Shown: positions 23,001-32,358 of the stretch, in pieces
Layout: the number at the start of each line of letters is the position of its first letter
Numbering within the stretch: the first letter of the stretch is position 1
NCBI GenBank assembly: GCA_026874595.1
Contig: CM049315.1
Location: forward strand, 15,442,164-15,506,163
Length of the DNA: 64,000 nt
Origin: Sipunculus nudus
Lineage: Eukaryota; Annelida; Sipuncula; Golfingiida; Sipunculidae
Direction: 5' to 3'
Position numbers and translations under genes: made by a program
Notes under the pieces: model-generated
The model's input: the letters and a program-made list of their open reading frames with translations, nothing else
What the model was told of the DNA's origin: nothing
Database searches by the model: none

Positions 23001-24565
23001 ACAGGTTTTTTAGGGCACGGAGCTAGGTAATCCAGCAGTTATTATCGTAAAGCGATTATCGCAGGTTTCCTCAGTTTTCGCCATTTTTCATTTAATAGGC
23101 TTTTGACAGTGGGCTTCGCACCGGGTACCGTCCGGAGCTAAGATCCGTGTTATGTTTAATATATGACCTCTCACCTTTTCTGTTTGAAAGTATAATTTTC
23201 GTTTCAGAAACTGCGGTTGAGGAATATGAACCATACATTTAACCGTCGCATAAAGTGAAGGAAATATCACTCCAAGACAGCCATGTATGCCCATGAGCAC
23301 TAAGATATGGCAAAGACACGGCAGCAACACCTGTCCACGAGGACACTAGATGTACCACTCTAGGTTTGCTAATGGTTTAGTCAAATGCTTCCTCTTCTCT
23401 GTAGCCATGGTACCAGGCCTTAAATGCTGTCTCTGCAGCTCCCCGACATTTAACTGAATGTCCAACCGGTGGTTGTTTAGAAATTACTGTTGTCTCGGGT
23501 AGCAATAAACCTACTTCCATCTCAGAGACCATGGCGTTTAATATTTTGGAATAGTCAATACAAAGTGGTAAATATAAAAAAAAAAAAACATAAGTTATAT
23601 GGAAATAGGGTTTTTTTATTGTAGATATACTAAATTGACAAATATTACCGTAACCTGGACCTTCTGTTGACATGGTTAGCGAAATTTGTTTTTTTTTTTT
23701 AAATGCTCTGTGCTACTTACAAGAGTGTGCCGCTTCTCTCCTTGGTTAATGACGGCCACGCGAGTCCATCCAAAACGCTGGATAAAAAGCTTTCTAGCTG
23801 GGTTATGAGAGGTATCAGTGGCGGCAAGGCGGTAAAATGTGGGGTACTTCTCTCGATCACTTAGCGTGGGAGACAGCGCCCCGTAGGACACCTGCAACCA
23901 CAAGAAACCACCCATGTGTTCAGTTAATTGTATGTGATGGAAGCGGCTGCACAACGCCTAATCAGGAAAAGTTGTTCCACTTCTTGAGTTTCATGTTTTG
24001 CCTTGAGTTTCATTTTAAGTTTTATTTGCAGTTAATGATGCTAGGAACTGAAGGAAAGGTTTTTGAATTAGAGTAATTATTAAGACGAGAGCACTGGGAA
24101 GGAAATCCATCATTGGGTAAACAGGGACCGTCTAAATAGGGAAGAAAATACAAACAGTTGTATACAAATACCAAAGGTCTCATTCAGCCGGAAAGTTATA
24201 TGAAATGTTCATGACTTCATATCCGTATGGATCTCGTTGTCTTTTATTCTATCTTCCTCCTGTTATAATAGTCTATATTAGTTGTATATATTACTTCATT
24301 AGTCTTTTACTATTAGTTCTTATTAACACCATTTATACAAATGTCATATTACTGTCATCATTTATCATAAATTGTTTTTCGTTCTTACTTGAACGTCTAG
24401 GTAGTGAGAGACATACTTAATCATTACCAAAATAAGATTCCAAAATGGCGCGATTTCCGCCAGTGTCTCCGTAACTTCCGAACATGCGCCGCCGAGGAGC
24501 ATGACAATCTGGGGTTTCCGGTATACAAGGTCGTAAAAGGCGTCAGCCCCTACCCCGGGATCACA
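6532..24565 (-). CDS. GABA-B-R3: GABA-B receptor subtype 3-like gene, partial (15 exons, 744 codons)
   Basis: Class C G-protein-coupled receptor of the plasma membrane, read from fifteen GT-AG exons on the minus strand. In order the exons give lobe 1 and lobe 2 of the Venus flytrap ligand-binding domain (exons 1-8), seven membrane segments (exons 9-13) and a cytoplasmic coiled coil (exons 14-15). Recognition is by remembered family motifs: KLSSPKLNN before TM2, GAMFAKTYRVH after TM3, MAWETRHVKIP and LNDSQYIG around TM5-6, and NTRRF with QNRVYK in the tail. The last two, and the RHVKIP segment, resemble Drosophila GABA-B-R3 more than GABBR1 or GABBR2. Exon lengths sum to 2234 nt with consistent phases. 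Vertebrate GABA-B subunits respond to GABA and couple to Gi/o; the third subunit's ligand is not established. Missing: signal peptide and first part of lobe 1, and the far C-terminus. Function in this organism is inferred from family membership. Confidence 0.93.
7070..7310. repeat. Tandem repeat copying the exon 14 end and splice donor
   Basis: Five 37-nt copies of AACCTGTACCTCCACAATTT plus TGTCGCTTGTACACCCTG start at 7070, 7118, 7164, 7221 and 7274, spaced 46-57 bp. The copy at 7274-7310 overlaps receptor exon 14; on the minus strand it encodes the NRVYKRQIVE region followed by the GTACAG donor. The copies at 7070 and 7164 keep GAG|GTACAG intact, 7118 has AAG|GTACAG, and 7221 has GCG|GTACAA. 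The exon copy is presumably the founder and the four intronic ones duplicates (inference). Confidence 0.9.
7283..7438 (-). CDS. GABA-B-R3: GABA-B-R3-like exon 14 (start of C-terminal tail)
   Basis: 156 nt, 52 codons, phase 0 at both ends; acceptor TTTTTATGAAG, donor GTGGAG|GTACAG. It contains GDPVITSSGL and ANTRRFATDEKKEGIYRAQV followed by QNRVYKRQIVE, strongly like the tail of insect GABA-B-R3, and opens the cytoplasmic coiled coil. Using this donor, ...RQIVE joins LDQEIQRLERSLEQ of exon 15 in register with the insect protein, which settles the boundary. The last 28 bases of the exon plus the donor belong to a tandem repeat that continues into the intron. Confidence 0.95.
7837..8172 (-). CDS. 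GABA-B-R3: GABA-B-R3-like exon 13 (TM5-TM7)
   Basis: 336 nt, 112 codons, phase 0 at both ends; acceptor TTTTTTTTCAG, donor AAA|GTAGGT. It carries extracellular loop 2 with its conserved cysteine (VLARCRSDHQDKFLGAYYAF), TM5 (KGLLLLFGVYMAWETRHVKI), the loop PVLNDSQYIGMSVYN, TM6 and TM7, and ends LCLLFLPK, the family's LCLVFVPK end of TM7. WETRHVKIP and NDSQYIG are near-identical to insect GABA-B-R3. This is the most diagnostic exon of the gene. Confidence 0.97.
8558..8680 (-). CDS. GABA-B-R3: GABA-B-R3-like exon 12 (TM4)
   Basis: 123 nt, 41 codons if the GTACGA donor is used, phase 0 at both ends; acceptor TTATTTTCCAG. LLQDKQLLLLIGALLVLDSL matches IKDQKLLVIVGGMLLIDL of GABBR2, then WILIDPMQR matches WQAVDPLRR. 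A second GT three bases earlier (8560) would give an exon ending at 8561, one valine shorter; sequence alone does not decide between them. Confidence 0.93.
10488..10604 (-). CDS. GABA-B-R3: GABA-B-R3-like exon 11 (TM3)
   Basis: 117 nt, 39 codons, phase 0 at both ends; acceptor TTCTTCCAG, donor AAG|GTGAGT. TM3 is FLFAAGFSLAFGAMF, followed by the AKTYRVHQIF cytoplasmic junction, equivalent to AKTWRVHAIF in GABBR2. It ends in a lysine-rich loop (KANQGLIKSK). Confidence 0.95.
11776..11914 (-). CDS. GABA-B-R3: GABA-B-R3-like exon 10 (TM2)
   Basis: 139 nt; phase 2 in, phase 0 out. Acceptor TGCCAACAG, donor AAC|GTAAGT. The intracellular loop YIKLSSPKLNN is a family hallmark, followed by the TM2 helix NVAVLGCIMIYVAVIVLGF. 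The G completing the split arginine codon from exon 9 confirms the phase. Confidence 0.95.
12213..12249. repeat. (AAT)n microsatellite
   Basis: About twelve uninterrupted AAT units in the intron between receptor exons 9 and 10. Confidence 0.98.
12273..12423 (-). CDS. GABA-B-R3: GABA-B-R3-like exon 9 (TM1)
   Basis: 151 nt; phase 1 in, phase 2 out. Acceptor GATTTTGCAG, donor ACG|GTCAGT. After a short linker (NRVPVDGVTILVQKD) it encodes a roughly 25-residue hydrophobic helix beginning VVFIAVCCVSSLGILLALVF, then a basic YHRRTR stop-transfer. The (AAT)n microsatellite at 12213-12249 lies 24 bases past the donor in the intron. Confidence 0.94.
13077..13166 (-). CDS. GABA-B-R3: GABA-B-R3-like exon 8 (end of flytrap)
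   Basis: 90 nt; phase 1 in, phase 1 out. Acceptor TTTCCAG, donor GAG|GTAAAA. It encodes TSLKRVALYYPEADYLDFRC and then a second nearby cysteine with a Pro-Val-Gln-Trp run, the counterpart of KKIGYYDSTKDDL in GABBR1. GABA-B receptors lack the cysteine-rich domain of other class C receptors, and this exon leads almost directly into TM1. Confidence 0.9.
14523..14583 (-). CDS. GABA-B-R3: GABA-B-R3-like exon 7 (flytrap)
   Basis: 61 nt; enters in phase 0 and leaves in phase 1. Acceptor CATTTTAG, donor AAG|GTACGC. It reads GPVSFDGADRRGLTAIAQHQ, matching the family's [20 protein letters not shown] strand-turn-strand. The single trailing G joins GA of exon 8 to make glycine. Confidence 0.92.
15071..15295 (-). 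CDS. GABA-B-R3: GABA-B-R3-like exon 6 (flytrap)
   Basis: 225 nt, 75 codons, phase 0 at both ends; acceptor TTTTTTCAG, donor TCA|GTGAGT. It contains ASLTYDSIWTVAFTLRK, equivalent to the APLAYDAIWALALALNK segment of GABBR1, and a YHDNTKEEFADIL run where the insect R3 has YHDN. It ends FQGMS, the start of the F.G.SG.V.F motif completed by the next exon. Confidence 0.93.
16651..16839 (-). CDS. GABA-B-R3: GABA-B-R3-like exon 5 (flytrap lobe 2)
   Basis: 189 nt, 63 codons, phase 0 at both ends; acceptor TTTTTACAG, donor CTG|GTAGGT. AYKLSLYGARYVWILPS is equivalent to VYKERMYGRKYVWFLIG, followed by a Trp-Trp pair and an NNDTDC run. Asn-Asn-Asp-Thr contains an N-x-T glycosylation sequon in what should be the extracellular domain. 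Confidence 0.94.
16927..17013. repeat. Compound (CA)n(TA)n(GA)n microsatellite
   Basis: A CA run to about 16956, a TA run to about 17004 and a short GA run follow each other directly, in the intron between receptor exons 4 and 5. Confidence 0.97.
18094..18159 (-). CDS. GABA-B-R3: GABA-B-R3-like exon 4 (flytrap lobe 2)
   Basis: 66 nt, 22 codons, phase 0 at both ends; acceptor CTCTTTTTCAG, donor GAG|GTTTGT (a weak donor). It reads ESGARILLGSFHQSAARQVF then Cys-Glu, matching [20 protein letters not shown] of GABBR1 and continuing into AYKLSLYG of the next exon. Confidence 0.93.
18366..18765. mobile_element. CAGGGGCG-ended MITE with 5-bp target duplication
   Basis: 400 bp beginning CAGGGGCGCAGCCAGGA and ending CTGGATACGCCCCTG, so the ends are inverted copies. 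GGATT flanks it on both sides (18361-18365 and 18766-18770). The interior has long G and C homopolymers and no coding frame. It lies in the receptor intron between exons 3 and 4. Family unknown; the end motif is hAT-like, but the 5-bp duplication is shorter than the hAT norm of 8. Confidence 0.8.
20173..20283 (-). CDS. GABA-B-R3: GABA-B-R3-like exon 3 (flytrap)
   Basis: 111 nt, 37 codons, phase 0 at both ends; acceptor TTTTTTGCAG, donor CAA|GTAAGA. It encodes a stretch ending QKMKEMQ, in the position of the family's LDDLEAMVKEAGIEI region. Sequence similarity is weak here, as it is across the family. Assignment rests on position, phase and the clean join into ESGARILLGSF of the next exon. Confidence 0.85.
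20538..20602. repeat. (TA)n microsatellite
   Basis: Interrupted TA tracts in the intron between receptor exons 2 and 3. Confidence 0.95.
23721..23891 (-). CDS. GABA-B-R3: GABA-B-R3-like exon 2 (flytrap lobe 1)
   Basis: 171 nt, 57 codons, phase 0 at both ends; acceptor GGTTGCAG, donor CTT|GTAAGT. It reads VSYGALSPTLSDREKYPTF, equivalent to the family's [20 protein letters not shown], then a histidine-asparagine-proline (HNP) as in THPSATLHNP, and FGWTRVAVINQ, equivalent to WGWKKIATIQQ. The join to exon 1 (...NLIL + VSYG) is continuous with the family. Confidence 0.94.
24428..24565 (-). CDS. GABA-B-R3: GABA-B-R3-like exon 1 of those present (flytrap lobe 1)
   Basis: 138 nt, 46 codons, phase 0 at both ends; acceptor TTTACAG, donor TTG|GTAATG. 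It opens with CDPGVGADAFYDLVY and ends APFWNLIL, matching the family's CDPG...MWNLIV segment of lobe 1. The Cys-Ser pair in GGACSEV corresponds to the GCSS stretch that carries a ligand-contacting serine in GABBR1; only one of the two serines is kept here. The preceding exon, which should carry the N-terminal part of lobe 1 with the GWPGGQ-like motif, was not found upstream. Confidence 0.93.
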
Positions 24566-27500
24566 CTGTAAATACAGAAGAAATCATTGTAAACGAAAAT
24601 ACATGCACATGTCTTAGACGAACACATGATCAACTTTATTAATCTTATAAAATATAAGGTGTGTTTAAGGTCTAATCATCGTCAAACAACCTTGGGTTAA
24701 TTTAGCTTTAGAATTCATATTAATAATAATTTTAGACATAGTGATGTATATATATTTAGAATCCTCAGAAAATTCTCTATCAGATGAGGTATATTTAAAA
24801 AGTGTAACAGTGTCCACTTTGAAAATTTAAAACTTGAAATTATTTAAAATAATTTTTTTTTAACTGGATATATCTCAAAATTGGCATAGGGTTTGTGTGT
24901 GGAAATAGTATCATTTGAAACTACATACAAATATCTCCAGGCGTTTTTTTGGTTATATAATTAAAGTCTTTTTTTCATAATGAAATTTAAATTAAAAAAA
25001 AATGTGTGATGTTTACAATACTTATTTTGTTTAAATAACGTATTTCTACTATACTAAAAACGATATAGGAAAAAGAAAAAAATCGCATTTTAGAATACTT
25101 GTTGATTTACCTTTATTCAAAATTTGAAGACTCTATATTTGATGGTTTTTGAGAAATATCGCTCTGAAGACCGTACGGTCTCCTGAAATACTGTTTTGAG
25201 AAAACGGCCAAAAACTGTTTGGGAAGAGAAATTTCGTTTTGAGTGGAAAACAGGGATATAAGCGCAAATGACAGTTGTATTTTTTCACTAAATGTTCCGA
25301 TGAGAATCGGTTTCAATATATAAATTATAAAAATTAATGGTTTATTAATGTTAAAAAAGGGATTTTGTTAGGCATCATGACAACTGGAGAACTGTCAAAC
25401 TAAAGTAGGCGGAGCTTACTGGTCCGAGGGGCCGGTCATCGGTAATCAGGTCATGGGCTACCGCGCCGGGGCACGCGTCAGGTGTGAAGTGACTGATAAG
25501 AACGATCACTCTGTTTACTCTGCGCTCTCATTCAAACTACCATATGCCCTAATCCAATTAACAACTTGTCTCTCCCTCTCACAATTATATATGAGACACT
25601 ACATAGCTAGCAGCAACACATATCTCTCTCTCTCTCTGAGAATCGTCATCTCTGTGTAGTTTCGTTACGGACACAGGAAACTTGTGATCAGCTGTATGTG
25701 ACTGTCTCTCGTTCAAATAGCGAATTTTATCTTCGCTCATTCTATTCTTTTTTCTTCGACCCATGACGTTCAGTTTGAGGATAGTGTATATTATAGAAGA
25801 AGGAACGATGTATTCGGTAATGGTTTTGGCGATGTAATGATGGACCCTGGGAGAAAATGTTATATTGCAGGGTCAATATTACAGAAATAAAAATCGGTAA
25901 ATTCATATTTCTGGGTATATTCTTGGTGCCAGGACCATTATTGGTTGACACTAACATATTTTAGGGCAGTGACAAAGACATTATTTGGCGACTGGAGGAG
26001 TACGATGTACAGTTTACTTCTGGGTTAGGCGTATAGGGGGACGTGTTTGTAATAATTAATGCCAATTAGTAAGTGCCGGTAATAAAGATTAGCTCTTTCC
26101 CGGCTGACTGACTGCGGCTTCCCCACGCCTGTCAATCAACCATTTGCCTAACGCCACGACCGCATGGTAAACCAATAAGCAACTGACACGCTGCTAACTC
26201 TCGCCGATCTGACAGTTGGTCCTGTTTGCACCCCACGTGGGGTTGACATCTGAAATAAAATACTTATTTTTCTAACTGATACAATATAACCCCAGGAACG
26301 TTTTTTTGTGAAAAGATAGATATAGCAATCATCTATAAAACCAGATGTTTTTCAGAAAAATGTAATTTTCATGATTTTTGACGATGATTAGACCTCAATT
26401 CAACATAAGGTAAATGTGTGGCATGTTCAAATAATCTTAAAATGAGACCAGGTAAATGACCTCGCCCCTCTTCATCCTGCATGGCGAAGAAATAAGAACA
26501 GAAGTCCCCAAAAAAATTAAGTAATCAGATTCCGAGTGCAGTAGAATAAAACAGACAAGAATGATATGTTATCTGTAGTCCAAGGACAAAGTAACAGGTA
26601 AGTAAAATATGCGGGCAAAATATCTAATGAAATAACAAGTCCTGACTTGCGCAAAGAGCTTTAGAAACTGCATTTGAATGAGAAATTACGGTCATTCATT
26701 AATTTTATTTTGCTATAAGCTTTATATCATGATCATGTATATTTTATTGTAAAATCATGTGACCATTTATATAGGCACGCTGCAGAAATAGATTTATTCA
26801 CACGGAAATTGATCAAGATGAATACAAGCTTTCTAACTCAGGCAAATCTGGAACAGAGACGGCAGAAAAGCTTCTAGAACAAAATCACGTTTAGGTTCTG
26901 CGGTAAACATTGCTATTTTTTGTACACCTTCGTGATGATGCCCTCACCATTATTTGACCCTTAAGTTTTGTCAAAACGTCTTTTGATATAAACCTTTATT
27001 CTTCATAAATGTAATTAACTATTACTCCAAAAATAACTTATAACCTTGCGGATTCGACAGGATATCAATAATGTGATTTTCGTCATACCGAGTCTATACC
27101 TGCACATTTATATCCATGAGTAATAGTCAGATAATTGGTCCACCCCAGAGGACATGGACATGCATAATAGAGGAATGAAAAGAGCTGATGGGACCAATTC
27201 GTACGCTTCCGAGGCAGCGGAAATTTTTCACATCTATAGAAGCAACTGATTTTCCCGCTGCCTGCTTTGACCGTTTATGATACACTTTGACACCAGGTGG
27301 CGGTTCGGTGTCTGATGAAAAAAGGTGCGTATGATGTGATGAGCAGCCAAGAAGATGTCAATTAACAAACACTCGACAGGCATCCTGGCTCCGCCCACAG
27401 CTGCGCTTCAAGCGCCGCTTTATGACAGTTAATGGTCGGATTTTAATTTCTTCTCTGCATTCTTGCTTCATCGACCGATTCGATTATGACATTACGACTA

Positions 27501-29318
27501 TGTTAGCGTAGCCATGTATTTGGTGTCTGCAATACTGAAACCAGCCAGCGAGATGTGCACGAAGCCTTTGTTGTTACATTTAGTTTGAATTACCGCTCAC
27601 CGCCCGTGCATCGTATGTGCCCGAGGACCTATGCAAACCACTTGTGGGGCCACTCTCTCTGAGCCTGTGGCCTGTTCAGACGGTTGCCGGGGCGATGAGC
27701 TGTCATTCAAAACAAAATGAACAACATTGGCCCCGTGTATACTCGCTTGGCTGGTAAACAGTTTTGTCTTCCAGCACAGGGTCTCATCTGATTCGACCAA
27801 AATACAGTGCTCACCTCTGGGGAGGATACGAGGTCAAAACAAACAGCGCTCACGATATAGGTAGTAGGACTATAGGTAAAGCGCTGTGTATAGAGCGTAA
27901 CCAGTCCGTTGCCCGAAGTTATTTTGAGAAAATAAGCACATTCTACGTTGACATTTCGTCACACAGAAATTTTTCACTTTGCATTATTTGTCATGTGAAG
28001 ATGTTACAATTGTTTGCGTCCTTTAAGGCCTGCTTAGTGAATGGAGATAAAACAAGAAATCTGCATTTTAACGATCCGGGGCATCCGCTATGTGGAGGTT
28101 CCCAATTGTGGGACAATCCCTGTGCGCGTTTGCATTCACGGTCCGTATTCCAAAGTTCATTCATACAAAAAGGACTCTAGGTGTTTGTGAATATTCCCTG
28201 ATGACGCTCCTGAATCCGGACCATGTGCCACACGAAAATCTGATCGCTTCTTCACTGGCTAATTTCCAAAACGCTCCGAAATTATCATCATATTCTGTTC
28301 AAGACTGCGTGAGTTGTGTTGTGAATAAACACAAAAAATACACACACGAGCAAGGATGAATGTATAACCCTCTTACCCTCAATTTGTACTATATGATGAG
28401 TTTAATCTTACTGACAAACTAATGAGAAGCCTTTTGGAATTCAGGATTTGTAAACATATTCATATTTATATCCTGTCGTTGAGGTTTATAGCTAACTTGT
28501 GAAGGTCTGAATGATGTCTCATGGTTTTTTTATTCGGAGGTTATGGTGGGCCTTGAAGTGTAAGTAGTCCATCGCCTGGGTTTAATACATAAGCTCCCAA
28601 GTCTCGGTCTAAGATGCCAAATATCATGAATATTCATAAAATTGTGTGCGAATCCCAGTTTTAAGGAAGCAAATAGGTGATAACTGACCTCACCATGAAC
28701 TTTACGTGACCTTAAAAGTATATTCATTTAATGAATAATCATGAGCATAACTGTTCCACGCAACAAATCAGGTCGCCAATATCACTGTAAACCGTGAGTC
28801 ACCTGACAATAATAAAATTTGCATAATTTGGGAGAGTTCTCCAAAACAGAACACGTGTAGTCTGTACCAGTACCCGTGTCGGCATGTTTTCGGGATATAT
28901 TTTTATACAAAGGAGGCAGTATAAAAAGTTCTCGGCCAAAGGTTGCAGAAGCCATGAGCGAGTGAATAATAATGAATAATAATGCATGGCACGTGATTCG
29001 TATGAGACAAATAATCCAATATATTGCAAGACGGTTCACAATGACTGCGATATACTCAACAGTGCAGCGATTACAGATGATGACGTCAGTCAATGCGACG
29101 TCTACGTCATCCACCTTTGCAATGTCATTATTGTCCTGTAAACAGCTCTCGCAAGGAAGACCTTCTGTAAAGGACCGTTTTGGGGGGCTCATTTTAATAA
29201 TTAGATAAAAAGGGCGAGGCGTAAGGGCTCTGGTGGTGAGGTCAACTTGCAATAATTTAATATAGATTCTTTCGGCGTAAACGAGTGGGTCTAGAGTAAA
29301 GAAAAGAAAAGTATTTTC
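24566..29318. other. Upstream or intronic sequence, no gene seen
   Basis: This should hold the next upstream receptor exon or the intron before it. I searched the minus strand for a phase-0 exon with a G.WPGG-like or DILPGY-like motif and found none. It contains a perfect 12-bp palindrome CCCCACGTGGGG at 26231-26242, ATGAATATTCAT near 28625, and TGACGTCA at 29081-29088. No repeat structure otherwise stands out. Confidence 0.5.
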
Positions 29319-29701
29319 ACAATGTCAACACGTATTTTCACAATGTCAACACGTATTTTCACAATGTCAACAAGAATCTTTTAATGTTGCAACCCTTTTT
29401 TCAGAATGTCAAGACGTATTTTCAGAATGTCAGAATTTCAGGATGTCAACACGTATTTTCAGGATGTCTGCGCATATTTTTCAGGATGTCAGCAGGTATT
29501 TTCATAATATCAACACGTATCTATTTATATAGCAACACGCATTTTCCGAATGTCAATGCGCACTTTCAGAATGTTAACATGTATTTTCAGAATGTCAAAA
29601 TGTATCTTCAGGATGTCAAAACGTATATTCAAATTTCAAGACGTCATTTTCAGGATGTTGACACATATTGTCGAAAGTCGACTCGTATTTTTAGAATGTT
29701 G
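29319..29701. repeat. 21-bp minisatellite, left block
   Basis: Diverged tandem units of consensus GTCAACACGTATTTTCAGAAT. The 21-bp unit is a multiple of three, so both strands stay open for long stretches without being genes. The same array resumes at 30405. Confidence 0.93.
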
Positions 29702-30404
29702 TTACGAAGACAAATAAATAAGGGGGAAATCCTGGGCCGATCTTGGATTCGAACCCATAACGGTGGCGCACAAGTCCGGCGTCCAAACCGCTTCGCTAGC
29801 AAAGGAAGCTTCACCAGCGAGACAGTTCGGTCCGCTTTTATGTCACCCCGTAACACAACCCCTTTTAAGACCGTTCTGCTATCAAAACAAGACTAATTAT
29901 CCCAGGAGTCACACTTTGGTGAGCTTATTCCCTGGGCCACAAAGTTTAAAGTCACGTTGGACGAGCCAACATTTTGTTACGAAGGCAAATTGATCAGGGG
30001 AAGACATTGGGCCGGTCCCGGATCCGAACCCATGTCGTTGGCGCACAAGTCCGGCGTACCAACCGCCTCGCTAGCAAAGCAAGCTTCACCAGCGGGACAG
30101 TTCGGTCCGCTTTTATGTCACCCCGTTTCACAACTCCTCTTAAGAGCGTCCTGCTATTAGAACAAGACTAATTATCCCAGGAGTCACACTTTGGAGAGCT
30201 TATTCCCTGAGCCACAAAGTTAACCGTCACGTTAGACGAGCCCCCATTTAATTACAAATGCAAATAAATGAGGGGAAAATCCTGGGCCGATCCGGGAGTC
30301 GAACCCAGGTCGGTGGCGCACACGTCCGGCATACCAACCGCTTCGCTAGCAAAGCAAGCTTCACTAGCGTGACAGTTCGGTCCGCTTTTATGTTACCCCG
30401 TAAC
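29702..30404 (-). repeat. 275-bp tandem units with a tRNA-like head
   Basis: Units start at TTAC 29702, 29977 and 30252, exactly 275 bp apart; the third is cut off near 30404. On the minus strand each has a tRNA-type internal promoter: in the first unit TAGCGAAGCGG (A box, 29788-29798) and GGTTCGAATCC (B box, 29745-29755), about 33 nt apart. The whole block begins GTTACG and ends CGTAAC and sits inside the 21-bp minisatellite. It resembles a tRNA-derived SINE amplified in tandem rather than dispersed; no poly-A tail is seen. Confidence 0.75.
29738..29806 (-). ncRNA. tRNA-like segment in the first 275-bp unit
   Basis: Contains matches to the RNA polymerase III A and B boxes in tRNA order on the minus strand. 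I could not confirm an acceptor stem, and the equivalents in the next two units differ at B-box positions (GGATCCGAACC and GGAGTCGAACC on the + strand). A decaying SINE head is more likely than a working tRNA gene. Confidence 0.35.
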
Positions 30405-30990
30405 AATGTCAACACGTATTTTCAGGATGTCAAGACGTACTCTCAGGATGTCAAAATGTATTTTGAGGATGTCCATACGTATTTTCAGAATGTCAACACG
30501 TATTTTCAGAATGTCAACACGTATTTTCAGAATGTCAAAACGTATTTTCTGGATGTCAAGACGTATATTGAAATTGTCAAGACGTAATTTTAAGGATGTC
30601 GATACGTATTGTCAGAAAGTCGACATAAATTTTCAGCATGTCATGACGTACTTTCAGGATGTCAAGACGTACTTTTAGGATGTGAGAACGTATTTTTAGG
30701 ATGTCAATACGTATTTCAGATTATCAACACGTATTTTCAGGATGCCAACACGTATTTTCAGAATGTCAACACGTATTTTCAGGATGTCAACACGCATTTC
30801 TAGAATTTTAACACGTATCTTCAGAATGTCAACACGTATTTTCAGAATGTCAGCACGTATTTTCAGGATGTCAAGACGTATTTTCAGAATGTCAACATGT
30901 ATTTTCAGGATGTCAAGACGTATGTTCAGAATGTCAGCACGTATTTTCAGGATGTCAAGACGTATTTTCAGAATGTCAACACGTATTTGG
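30405..30990. repeat. 21-bp minisatellite, right block
   Basis: Roughly 28 units of the same 21-bp repeat as 29319-29701. Alternating subtypes GTCAACACG and GTCAAGACG, and CAGAATG and CAGGATG, recur in pairs, implying that some higher-order duplication occurred. Confidence 0.93.
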
Positions 30991-32358
30991 AATTTATGTT
31001 CACAGTTTTCCACACCAGGCCCTGCTGTTAGCTTATATTCCACTGATGTTCAGACATAATCATTTATGTACCGCTAGTGTCTGCCGTGTGGCAAACATTC
31101 CACGTCCCCTTCCTTGAGATGAATCGTCAACGTTTTCTGTATAAACTGGCTTTGGGTCAGTCAAGGACACATTTAAGCTGTTAGAAGTGAGTGCCTGACG
31201 GACATGACAATTCGCGCCATGGGACCTGTGTGTTGCTTGATGGCTCGTCTCGACCACATTGTAGAGAGCGAATGCTTGTTGTAAGCCAGAACATGTTCGA
31301 GCTAAGGATAAGAAGATAAGAAGTCCGCAATGTTGACCTTTTGGCCACTGTAACCGGCTGTCTGTCAGGCTGCCAGCTGGTCTTTACAGATAAAAAGTTC
31401 TTCCGTCATTTCATTATACAGATGATTTCGGTTAATTTCTACCGGGTCGTACTTTTTATTCTCCGAATCTACATTATTTAATGACTACCTGAATAAACTT
31501 TAGAGTATTTTGAGGAAGAAATCGTTTTTACTTTGAAACCCAGTATATCATTTATTTTCCCATTGTCATAAATTTTTGAAAGAGCCATTACTGTATTACA
31601 GGAATACATAATGTAATCCTACATGAGATGATTTTGTATCTTTTTCAAGTTAGGATGATATTTAAGATGCATCAAATGATTACTGTTGAAGTTATTGTGT
31701 TTCATATTTGTATAAGGAATACTATTTGCCCGGTGTCTACAGCTATTGAATGGCGAAGACATGGCCGTTGGTATTCTAGTGTATGCTGTATCATTAAACG
31801 GCTGTCTAAATGTATCCGGCGGCATGCCTCTTCGAAACCAGTGATGTTTTGACATAAGCTGTCATGACCTGCCGGTATGGTCAGGCTGTTAAGCTACAGA
31901 TATCGGTTTATAGTCTGATATAATCGTGTCAAACTCATGCTATTTTAGAATTTTTCTGAGCCACACTGGGAACCTGGACATCACCACAAGCGAGAGGTTA
32001 TATCTCCCTCGGTATCCAACCTGCAGTGACGAAATAATATTGAGCTTAGCATGTGGCAATTACAGAGCAAAGTCAAAAGTGCCACAGATTATAAACATGT
32101 ACATTGTATATACTAGTATATGGGCGTGCCTTTATAGAATAGATACCTATCTCTGTTAAATACAGTAAAATTACCATTATTATAGCTATTCATATCCACA
32201 GCCTGGTTTTATTGTAGTGACTTTCCCGTTCTCTGACGTCAACGGATTTTATTAAGCAAGATCTGTCCCGCAGCCCATGTAAAAATACCCTGACATGAGT
32301 AGTCTCATGCAAATTATCAGGGGATGTACCAAAGATTTAGAATATCTATATACTATAG

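Noticed and set aside
23088-23330. Minus-strand frame starting like a signal peptide (MLLPCLCHILVLMGIHGCLG)
   Set aside because: It lies inside the receptor intron downstream of flytrap exons 1-2, so it cannot be the receptor's signal peptide. No splice donor links it to anything.
23377-23673. Minus-strand open frame between receptor exons 2 and 3 reading SEMEVGLLLPETTVISKQ, considered as an extra or alternative exon
   Set aside because: No AG acceptor with a pyrimidine tract precedes it, and exon 2 already joins exon 3 in phase with the family alignment.
27597-27800. Minus-strand frame of 67 codons ending beside GGGCG|GTGAGC, considered as a 5' receptor exon
   Set aside because: The frame does not leave in phase 0 at that donor, and the encoded residues do not resemble flytrap lobe 1.
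28782-29252. 156-codon minus-strand open frame
   Set aside because: Residue composition is irregular, no motif is recognisable, and the region looks more like non-coding DNA with clustered regulatory-type sites.
30696-31059. Long open frames on both strands with heptad-like repeats (RVDILKI on minus, STRIFRM on plus)
   Set aside because: The 21-bp minisatellite unit is a multiple of three and lacks stops, so both strands stay open. There is no start context, splice site or conserved protein.
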